16,157 nucleotides of DNA, taken from contig JAITBX010000206.1 of the NCBI GenBank assembly GCA_031283405.1, positions 1 to 16,157 of the forward strand, in the 5' to 3' direction. Below the pieces are notes generated by a model that saw only the letters and a program-made list of their open reading frames with translations, was not told the origin of the DNA and did no database searches. Made by a program: the position numbers and the translations under genes. Position 1 is the stretch's first letter; every line of letters begins with the position of its first letter. This DNA is from Burkholderiales bacterium. Its GTDB lineage: Bacteria > Pseudomonadota > Gammaproteobacteria > Burkholderiales > Casimicrobiaceae. Below, one piece after another: positions 1 to 5,479 of the stretch.

Positions 1-748
1 TGTGATCCCAGAGCTTTCCTGAAAATGCCCTCTCGGTCGCGGCCTTCTGCGTCACGTTGTATTGTTCGGGCGTAAGAATTTTTTTCAACGTTTCATCTGA
101 CGGCTTGGAATACTTTGCCGGATCCACCCCACTTTTTTTCTCGGACTGAATGTCTTTGAGGCTGTCAAATGTGATGTGGCAGTAACCGCCGGGATTTTTC
201 TTCAGATAGTTTTGGTGATATTCCTCCGCCAGGTAATAATTTTGCAGCGGCAGCAACTCCACCGCCAGCGGCTTGTCGTACTTTTTTTGCACATCGACCA
301 TCACCGCCGCAAGAATCGTTTTGTCCTCGGCGTTCACAAAGTACATCCCCGTCCGGTATTGACTGCCTGTGTCGTTGCCCTGCCGGTTGACGCTGATCGG
401 ATTGATGATCTTGAAAAATTGCGTCGCCAATGTTTTCAGGCTGACCGTTTGCGGATCGTAGCGAACATGCACGGTTTCGGCGTGGCCGGTTTTGCCGGAG
501 CAAACTTGCTCATAGGTGGGGTTCTTCGTCGTTCCGTTGGCGTAGCCCACGGTAACGTCGGCAACTCCGGGAATCCTCGAAAAATATTCCTCGACGCCCC
601 AGAAACATCCTCCGGCGAAATACACGTCTTTGAGATTGTCCATGTTGGTCTCCGTCTTTTTCATCTCCGCCGCAAGCGAGAGCGCCGCCATCCCCAAAAC
701 GCCGAACAACAATAACAAGCGCGCTGACTTTTTCACGACGCTCTTCAT
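1..748 (-). CDS. msrAB: Secreted bifunctional methionine sulfoxide reductase MsrA-MsrB, 3' end cut by window edge
   Basis: Reduces methionine S-sulfoxide (MsrA half) and R-sulfoxide (MsrB half) in oxidised proteins. I read 249 codons before the window ends. Residues 1-27 form a signal peptide (Lys/Arg start, hydrophobic LLLLFGVLGMAALSLAA), so the enzyme should be exported to the periplasm. The MsrA domain runs from about 40 to 195, with the catalytic motif GGCFWG (Cys48) and a likely resolving Cys190 in GGYCHI. From about residue 225 the typical MsrB opening begins (LTPEQYNVTQ, then TERAFSGK); the rest of MsrB lies outside. The ATG at 748 is chosen because it gives the signal peptide and is preceded by AGGTGA, which overlaps the stop of the upstream thioredoxin gene; a start at 643 would give a cytoplasmic form. 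The 8-nt gap to the thioredoxin gene implies one operon, with that protein as the probable reductant. Confidence 0.93.
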   Translation of the reverse strand, partial: MKSVVKKSARLLLLFGVLGMAALSLAAEMKKTETNMDNLKDVYFAGGCFWGVEEYFSRIPGVADVTVGYANGTTKNPTYEQVCSGKTGHAETVHVRYDPQTVSLKTLATQFFKIINPISVNRQGNDTGSQYRTGMYFVNAEDKTILAAVMVDVQKKYDKPLAVELLPLQNYYLAEEYHQNYLKKNPGGYCHITFDSLKDIQSEKKSGVDPAKYSKPSDETLKKILTPEQYNVTQKAATERAFSGKLWDH

Positions 749-756
749 GATTGCCG

Positions 757-1338
757 TCACCTGTTTCCCGCCGAGATCAAAACGGTCTTGATCTGTTCGT
801 TCGACTCATCACCCTCTGTTTTTTTCATCACCCTGCCGTCTTGGGACAAATAAACGCCCGTCGGAAGAATCTGAATGCCGAATTCCTTGAACAACGCGCC
901 GGACTCGTCGAAATAAATCGGGAAAGAAAGATTCTGCGCCTTGGCCCAGGAAGAAAAATCTTTCTTCGACACTTCGCCGTAGTGCCCGGGCGACACGATG
1001 GAAATCACCGCGATATCCGGCGAGGACGATAACTGTTCCGACAACGCCGCGAAATCTTCAAGGCCGGCCAAACACAAAGGACACCACGTCGCCCAGAACT
1101 TGATGTACACCTTCTTTCCCCGAAACCGCGCGAGATTCATCGGCTTCCGATTAAAACCGGACAGCGTTTTTTCATACATCGGCTTGCTTATGTGCGAATG
1201 TTCGGCGGGCGACGTCCCCGCCTGCGCGACGGGCACTTGACTGCTGAGCGCCCACGCCAGCACAATGAAAATACTTCCTGCAAGACTCCAATACAAGCGT
1301 CGGCTTTTTCTTGAAAGACGGGAGGCGGCGATTTTCAT
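757..1338 (-). CDS. Secreted TlpA/thioredoxin-like protein, stand-alone match to the PilB N-terminal domain
   Basis: A 193-residue thiol-disulfide protein, probably feeding electrons to the MsrAB encoded next to it. Residues 1-40 contain a basic N-terminus and a hydrophobic stretch ending in VAQA, a signal peptide or membrane anchor. The thioredoxin fold follows, with KFWATWCPLC (Cys86, Cys89) and a cis-proline at 159 (ILPT). The segment around the CXXC, and the later SPGHYGEVSKKDFSSW, closely resemble the first domain of Neisseria PilB as I recall it; PilB is a TlpA-MsrA-MsrB fusion. The reading frame is open back to an ATG at 1419. I prefer the ATG at 1338 because it starts the signal peptide, follows a GAGAG ribosome site, and lies downstream of a good promoter that itself falls inside the longer version. 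Confidence 0.88.
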   Translation of the reverse strand: MKIAASRLSRKSRRLYWSLAGSIFIVLAWALSSQVPVAQAGTSPAEHSHISKPMYEKTLSGFNRKPMNLARFRGKKVYIKFWATWCPLCLAGLEDFAALSEQLSSSPDIAVISIVSPGHYGEVSKKDFSSWAKAQNLSFPIYFDESGALFKEFGIQILPTGVYLSQDGRVMKKTEGDESNEQIKTVLISAGNR

Positions 1339-1402
1339 GAATGATTCACTCTCTTTCTTGCTCAACGCAGTAAACGATGAAGTTACGGCTTCGATCTTGC
1401 AA

Positions 1403-1429
1403 ATCATACCGGATTCCACTCTGCGTCAA
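1403..1429 (-). promoter_or_regulatory. Predicted sigma-70 promoter for the thioredoxin-msrAB operon
   Basis: On the minus strand TTGACG (plus 1424-1429) and TATGAT (plus 1403-1408) each match consensus at five of six positions. The spacer is 15 nt, shorter than ideal. Transcription would start near 1395 and leave a leader of about 57 nt before the ATG at 1338. Prediction from sequence only. Confidence 0.45.
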
Positions 1430-1447
1430 GAGCGCGCCGAGTAACAA

Positions 1448-1464
1448 ACGGCAATGACTGCCGT
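1448..1464 (-). terminator. Weak hairpin after the alpha/beta hydrolase gene
   Basis: ACGGCA and TGCCGT pair across a 5-nt loop, 9 nt past the hydrolase stop codon. On the minus strand it is followed by TTTGTTACT, an interrupted T run. The stem is only 6 bp, so this is at best a weak intrinsic terminator separating the hydrolase transcript from the thioredoxin-msrAB operon. Confidence 0.3.
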
Positions 1465-1472
1465 CGGAAAAA

Positions 1473-2111
1473 TCAAAGCGTTTCCGTCACCCTGATTTTG
1501 TCGATGAGGTCGCGCACGACGTTTTCGTGATTCATGATGAAGCTGTGAACGGCGCGGATTTCAACGCGGCGAACATTCGGCGGCGTTTCGGAGAACAGCG
1601 TTTCTGAAACGCCGAGAATGCCGTCGTTGGCTTCATCGGCAAACAGCGAAGCAAACGTGGAAAAGCACCGGGGCCAACCGCGTGTGCCAACGTAAACCGT
1701 CGTCGGCATCGACGGCATCGGCAACGCCGCCATGAACGTCGGATCGGCCAGCAGTTGTCCCATCTCTCCGGTCAACAAACGATAGAGCAAATGCGGCGCA
1801 AACCGTCGCGCCATCCGGCAAGCGACCGTCGGCGGCGTCAGAAAAAAACAGGCGCGCGGCGGCACAGACAATTCGGGCAACACGCTGCGAATCAACACCG
1901 TTCCCAGCGAATGACCGATCAACACATATGGCGGTTTCGTGGCAGCGATTCGTTTCCACAATCGCGCCTGACACGTTGCGAAGCGCTCGAAAGTTGCGGA
2001 GTAACCGAAACAACGCGCGTCGATATTCGCCGCCCGCAAGCGCCGTGCTAATTGCACCATCGAAAGCGGCGTGCGTCCCATGCCGTGAAGAAGGAGCGCC
2101 GAGGGGTTCAT
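1473..2111 (-). CDS. Small alpha/beta hydrolase (lipase/esterase-like), substrate unknown
   Basis: A 212-residue single-domain alpha/beta hydrolase. The oxyanion region LLLHGMGR lies at residues 6-13, the nucleophile elbow GHSLG carries Ser68, and the likely acid and base are Asp163 (in ANDGILGV) and His189 (in AVHSF), in the usual order Ser-Asp-His. No signal peptide is visible, so it is probably cytoplasmic. It resembles the short lipase/PGAP1-like hydrolases often annotated only as alpha/beta fold hydrolase; I cannot name a substrate. It is 38 nt downstream of dprA on the same strand. A palindromic repeat (2123-2141) sits in that gap, and no clear ribosome site precedes the ATG, so expression may depend on read-through from dprA. 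Confidence 0.8.
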   Translation of the reverse strand: MNPSALLLHGMGRTPLSMVQLARRLRAANIDARCFGYSATFERFATCQARLWKRIAATKPPYVLIGHSLGTVLIRSVLPELSVPPRACFFLTPPTVACRMARRFAPHLLYRLLTGEMGQLLADPTFMAALPMPSMPTTVYVGTRGWPRCFSTFASLFADEANDGILGVSETLFSETPPNVRRVEIRAVHSFIMNHENVVRDLIDKIRVTETL

Positions 2112-2122
2112 GGCTTATTGGA

Positions 2123-2141
2123 GGGCGACCACAAGTCGCCC
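2123..2141. repeat. Palindromic intergenic repeat, copy A
   Basis: GGGCGAC and GTCGCCC form a 7-bp perfect stem with a 5-nt loop in the gap between dprA and the hydrolase gene. The right arm is followed by CTATA. It resembles the copies at 5146-5167 and 10391-10412, which share the GGGCGACC/GGTCGCCC arms and are followed by CTAC or CTGC. Confidence 0.6.
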
Positions 2142-2149
2142 CTATATGT

Positions 2150-3289
2150 TCAACGTACTTGCCAACGCCCGCCGGGCAAAGCGGCGACGCGCCCTTGCAG
2201 TTCCAGCACGACCAATTCGGCCTGCAGGGCGTCGGCGCTGCGGTTTGTGCGCATCACCAGAGTATCGAGATCGACAGGGTCGTGGCCGAGCGCGATGAGT
2301 AAGTTATCCGCAGGATCATCAGCCATTTCCGCATCGACCATTTTTTGGTCAGCCACGTTTTCATCGTCTTGCGAGGTTTGTTTTTTTGACGGCGGCAACA
2401 TCGCTTCTCGCAAGGCCGGCAGCTCGTCGAGGATGTCTTGCGCGGTTTCGACGAGTTTGGCGCCTTCGCGGATCAGTTTGTGGCAGCCTTTGGAGAACGG
2501 CGAATGGATTGAGCCGGGAACGGCAAAGACTTCGCGCCCTTGTTCTCCGGCCAACCGCGCTGTGATCAGCGAGCCTGACGACAGCGACGCTTCAACGACG
2601 AGCACGCCTTGCGCCAGCCCGCTGATGATCCGGTTGCGGCGCGGAAAATTAGACGGAATCGGCGGCGTGCCCGGCAGAAATTCGGAGAGGATGCCGCCTT
2701 TTTCAGCGAGGCGATGCGCCAGCGCGTAATTTCGCGCCGGATAAACACGGTCGGGGCCGGTGCCGATCACGGCCAAGCTGGCGCCGACGCTGGTCAAGCC
2801 GCCTTCGTGCGCCGCCGCGTCGATGCCCAGCGCCATGCCGGAGATGATGGTGACGCCCGCTTGCGACAGCGCGGCGGCAAAGGCGCGGGCGTTGTCCAAT
2901 CCTTGCGGGGTAGCGTTGCGGCTGCCGACGATGGCCAGCGCGGGACGCGACAACAATTCTCGTTGGCCGACGAAGAAGAACACCGGCGGCGCGTCGTTCA
3001 GTTCGAGCAGCGCTTGCGGATAATCGGAATCGTCCCAGGTAATCAACTGATGGCCGGGTTCGGAGAGCCATGACTGGGCTGTCGCCAGCCGTTCGGGATC
3101 GGGTTCCTGCAATCGCGCCAGCGCCGCTTTCGGCACAAAAGGCGAAAGCCCTGACGGCGACGCCGCCAGCACCGCTTCCGGCGTGCCGAATTCGCGCAGC
3201 AACCGCGCCAGAACCGGCGCCGACAGTCCCCATAAAGCCAACGCCACCCAAGCTTGCGCGCGGGTGGCGTCGTTGTTGTTGCCAGTCAT
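2150..3289 (-). CDS. dprA: DNA processing protein DprA (Smf)
   Basis: Cytoplasmic single-stranded-DNA-binding protein that protects incoming DNA during natural transformation and loads RecA on it. The product is 379 residues, a normal length. An N-terminal helical region (about 10-75) precedes the Rossmann-like DprA core (about 85-295), with VGSRNAT (121-127), SGMALGIDAAAH (150-161), FPRRNRIISGL (214-224) and the SSGSLITAR segment near 238-245. Residues 300-325 are a polar, acidic linker, and 326-379 form the winged-helix C-terminal domain ending GGRWQVR. The ATG at 3289 is chosen; an in-frame TTG at 3307 would add six residues but has no ribosome site. It begins 24 nt after the LysM gene stop, so the two are probably co-transcribed. 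LysM next to dprA, divergent from def, is a common betaproteobacterial arrangement. Confidence 0.96.
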   Translation of the reverse strand: MTGNNNDATRAQAWVALALWGLSAPVLARLLREFGTPEAVLAASPSGLSPFVPKAALARLQEPDPERLATAQSWLSEPGHQLITWDDSDYPQALLELNDAPPVFFFVGQRELLSRPALAIVGSRNATPQGLDNARAFAAALSQAGVTIISGMALGIDAAAHEGGLTSVGASLAVIGTGPDRVYPARNYALAHRLAEKGGILSEFLPGTPPIPSNFPRRNRIISGLAQGVLVVEASLSSGSLITARLAGEQGREVFAVPGSIHSPFSKGCHKLIREGAKLVETAQDILDELPALREAMLPPSKKQTSQDDENVADQKMVDAEMADDPADNLLIALGHDPVDLDTLVMRTNRSADALQAELVVLELQGRVAALPGGRWQVR

Positions 3290-3313
3290 CGACAGAATGT
3301 TGCGCAAGTGCGC

Positions 3314-4429
3314 TTACGGATTGCGCACAAAGTCGCCGATGTTGATCGGGCTGGTCGTATTGAGCGTAATCGCATACGACGCATTTTCAAACGTGCGGAA
3401 AACAAAGACCAGCGCAATCCGCTCGTCCGGCACTTTGATCAGGTTCGGGCGCTTGTACCACGTCGTCGTGTCAAATCCGCGAATGATTTGTTCGCGCGAC
3501 ATGTTCGGACGCGGATCGGCGATCGGCGCGACTTGCCGGTACACCGCCAACACGCTGCCGTTTTCGACGCCCTGCTTCTCGCCCTGATCGATCACGATGA
3601 CTTCGCCGCGACCCAATTCGACCGTGTTGCGTAGCGAAGAAACGATGAACGCTTCAACTTTGTGGCTAGGCGCGTGCGGCGTGTAGTTCATCACCACTTC
3701 GCTGGGCACCGGCACCAGCTTGTCGCCGACGCCAATTTCTTCATTCGCCGACAGAATTCGCAACGTGCTCGCTTCGTTGTCGTTCTCGCCAAACTTCTCG
3801 ACTTCGACATTGCCGAGATACCGGTATTCGGTGCCCAGCAATTTGCCTTCAATGTCGCGGAGTTGTTTGCCCGGACGGAAAATGTTCCAGCGCGTGCCTT
3901 TGTCGGAAGTCACGCCTGCCGCGTAAACGAAATCGTTGGTGCCCTGCAAAATGCGGGTGCGCGAACGGGTTTCGACGATCTCGGCGGCGTTGGAAAGACC
4001 GTTCACGCCGGCGATGAACGAGCGCGTCAGGAACGGCTCGATGTCAGCAGGCGGAATGGTGGGAATTTCCGCGTTCGGCAGCGGCGACGAGCGCACCGTC
4101 GGCGACAGTTTTTCGATCGACAAGCGCGGTTCGCCATTGGCGCCGTCTCTCGTCAAAAGAATCACATCGCCCGGATAAATCCAGTGCGGATTCTTGATCT
4201 GATCCTTGTTCATGTTCCAGATTTCCGGCCAGCGCCACGGCTTGTCCAGATATTTTCCGGCGATGCCCCAGAGCGTATCGCCTTTCTTCACCGTGTAACG
4301 ATCCGGCGCATCGCTGCGAACAGTCAACTTGTCGGCATCCGTCGTTTGCGCGAAAGCGCTCCAGCTCAAACAAACTGCCGCGATCAGAGTAAATGCCTTG
4401 ACGGCCATGTTAGACTTTTGTTGCATCAT
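3314..4429 (-). CDS. Secreted LysM-domain protein
   Basis: A 371-residue exported protein that probably binds peptidoglycan. Residues 1-27 are a signal peptide ending SWSAFA before QTTDAD. One LysM domain lies at about 44-93 (RYTVKKGDTLWGIAGKYL, then WPEIWNMNKDQIKNP and IYPGDVI). The remaining roughly 280 residues hold no motif I can name; an SH3- or FlgT-like beta structure is possible (EVIVIDQGEKQGVENGSVL). The reading frame is open well upstream, past the divergent def start, but the ATG at 4429 is clear because it follows GAGAGGGA and starts the signal peptide. Another ATG follows immediately at 4426. This family commonly sits upstream of dprA in betaproteobacteria; its exact function is not established. 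Confidence 0.87.
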   Translation of the reverse strand: MMQQKSNMAVKAFTLIAAVCLSWSAFAQTTDADKLTVRSDAPDRYTVKKGDTLWGIAGKYLDKPWRWPEIWNMNKDQIKNPHWIYPGDVILLTRDGANGEPRLSIEKLSPTVRSSPLPNAEIPTIPPADIEPFLTRSFIAGVNGLSNAAEIVETRSRTRILQGTNDFVYAAGVTSDKGTRWNIFRPGKQLRDIEGKLLGTEYRYLGNVEVEKFGENDNEASTLRILSANEEIGVGDKLVPVPSEVVMNYTPHAPSHKVEAFIVSSLRNTVELGRGEVIVIDQGEKQGVENGSVLAVYRQVAPIADPRPNMSREQIIRGFDTTTWYKRPNLIKVPDERIALVFVFRTFENASYAITLNTTSPINIGDFVRNP

Positions 4430-4541
4430 GAGGTCCCTCTCAACGGGAAAGCGGGTGTTGATTTCCAAATAAAGTACCACAAAATAAAGACTTGCAACGC
4501 ATTTTGCATGCAGAACCTGCAATGTTTTCGAGGAGTGTTGT
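4430..4541. promoter_or_regulatory. Divergent promoter region between the LysM gene and def
   Basis: This 112-bp AT-richer gap must hold promoters for both directions. Minus-strand candidate: TTGCAA, an 18-nt spacer, then TTTATT. Plus-strand candidate: TTGATT, a 17-nt spacer, then AAAATA. Both are weak matches. The def ribosome site GAGGAG lies 6 nt before its ATG. A TGCATGCA palindrome in the middle has no assigned role. Confidence 0.35.
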
Positions 4542-5045
4542 ATGGCATTGCTTCCCGTGCTCGAATATCCCGATCCCCGGTTGCGGATCGTCGCCCGTCC
4601 GGTGGCTGAAATAACGCCTGAAATACGGCAAATTATCCGCGACATGGTCGAGACCATGTACGCTGCGCCCGGCATCGGTCTGGCGGCCACCCAAGTGGAT
4701 TTTCACCAACAAATCATAGTGATAGACATCTCCGAGGACAAGAATACGCTGCTGGTTCTGGTCAATCCCGAGATCATCGAACGCCGTGGCGAAGTCTATG
4801 GCGAAGAGGGCTGCCTGTCGGTTCCGGGCTATTATGACGAAGTAAAGCGCGCCGAAACCATCACCGTCCGCGCGATGAACGAAGAAGGCGTTTTGACCGA
4901 ATTTGGGGCGATCGGCATCCTCGCAGTATGCATTCAACATGAAATCGACCACCTGCGCGGCAAAGTTTTCGTTGATTACCTGTCGGCGCTAAAACGCGCG
5001 CGCCTCACCGCCAAGCTGCGCAAGCAACGGCGAGTGACGATGTGA
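4542..5045 (+). CDS. def: Peptide deformylase
   Basis: Metalloenzyme that removes the formyl group from the initiator methionine of nascent proteins at the ribosome. The product is 167 residues, typical for bacterial type-1 enzymes. All three family motifs are intact: GIGLAATQ (44-51), EGCLS (89-93, metal ligand Cys91) and QHEIDH (132-137, metal ligands His133 and His137, catalytic Glu134). The ATG is preceded by a good GAGGAG ribosome site. In most proteobacteria def is followed directly by fmt, the methionyl-tRNA formyltransferase gene. Here it is followed by repeats and a transposase remnant, so the pair has been separated or fmt lies elsewhere. Confidence 0.97.
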   Translation: MALLPVLEYPDPRLRIVARPVAEITPEIRQIIRDMVETMYAAPGIGLAATQVDFHQQIIVIDISEDKNTLLVLVNPEIIERRGEVYGEEGCLSVPGYYDEVKRAETITVRAMNEEGVLTEFGAIGILAVCIQHEIDHLRGKVFVDYLSALKRARLTAKLRKQRRVTM

Positions 5046-5053
5046 GTCGTGGA

Positions 5054-5070
5054 GGCGATCTGTGATCGCC
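5054..5070. repeat. Palindromic intergenic repeat, copy B
   Basis: GGCGATC and GATCGCC form a perfect 7-bp stem with a TGT loop, 8 nt after the def stop. The sequence is related to, but not the same as, the GGGCGACC-type palindromes elsewhere. No T run follows, so it is not an obvious intrinsic terminator, though it may stabilise the def mRNA end. Confidence 0.5.
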
Positions 5071-5100
5071 CGCACATCGTTGGGGTGAGCGTAGCAAACA

Positions 5101-5129
5101 CACCCCTCTCCCTTTGTAGGAGAGGGGTG
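5101..5129. repeat. Long perfect inverted repeat
   Basis: CACCCCTCTCC pairs perfectly with GGAGAGGGGTG (11 bp) across a 7-nt loop CTTTGTA. It is the strongest stem in this gap. Purine/pyrimidine-skewed arms of this kind recur as intergenic repeats in many bacterial genomes. No T run follows on either strand. Confidence 0.55.
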
Positions 5130-5145
5130 GTTGCGTCGTTGTTGC

Positions 5146-5167
5146 GGGCGACCGAGGACGGTCGCCC
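5146..5167. repeat. Palindromic intergenic repeat, copy C
   Basis: GGGCGACCG and CGGTCGCCC form a perfect 9-bp stem with loop AGGA, followed by CTAC. It differs from the copy at 10391-10412 at only two positions. It directly abuts the transposase remnant that starts at about 5177. Confidence 0.65.
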
Positions 5168-5176
5168 CTACGGAGA

Positions 5177-5290
5177 TTGTCCGACCATGTTTGGAGCATA
5201 GAAGAGATCGCCGTCCTGATTCCTGAACCGGAAGCGAAGAAACGCGGGCAATACAAAAAACGGTTTCAGATTGCCGAAATTTCAAACTGA
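5177..5290 (+). pseudogene. C-terminal remnant of a DDE-type transposase gene
   Basis: In frame from 5177 to the TGA at 5288 the sequence reads 37 residues starting LSDHVWSIEEIAVLIPEPEA and ending in a basic KKRGQYKKRF stretch and AEISN. The pattern of DHVWSIEE followed by an acidic-proline stretch and KRGxYKKR resembles, from memory, the extreme C-terminus of some IS1-like DDE transposases. Upstream, coding similarity stops at the palindromic repeat (5146-5167), so the rest of the gene has been lost. It has no start codon or ribosome site of its own. The family assignment is tentative; that it is a gene tail is better supported than which gene it came from. Confidence 0.45.
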
Positions 5291-5479
5291 GACACTACCC
5301 GCAAAAATGACGCTCGCGACAGGGGAATGTTGCCATGATGAGACAGACGGGGATGGGCAACGACGCTGGTTGAATCGCGCCGGACGGAGTACACTTTCCC
5401 CTCATCGCGTGCCGCCCGCCGGCGAAGCGATGAAGCAACGAAAAAGCGCGGTGACAAAGCGCGATAGCGAGGCGCGGCG

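Larger units (their letters stand above)
5046..5479. other. Gene-free gap between def and the first cyanophycin synthetase gene
   Basis: This 434-bp stretch holds no intact gene. The left part has three palindromic repeats (5054-5070, 5101-5129, 5146-5167), followed by a short transposase tail (5177-5290). The right 190 bp contains a weak promoter-like pair (TTGAAT and TACACT around 5370-5395, spacing too short) and TCATCGC/GCGATGA arms near 5402-5430. Any promoter for the cyanophycin genes should lie here. The content suggests insertion and decay at a rearrangement point. Confidence 0.6.

Noticed and set aside
1339..1419. Longer version of the thioredoxin gene starting at ATG 1419
   Set aside because: The extra 27 residues precede a proper signal peptide, and the best promoter lies inside this extension.
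4440..4952. Open frame of 170 codons antisense to def
   Set aside because: It overlaps def completely and reads as composition-driven sequence; def is certain.
5054..5167. CRISPR-like array formed by the three palindromes after def
   Set aside because: The three units differ in sequence and length, with unequal spacing; they are individual palindromes, not direct repeats with spacers.
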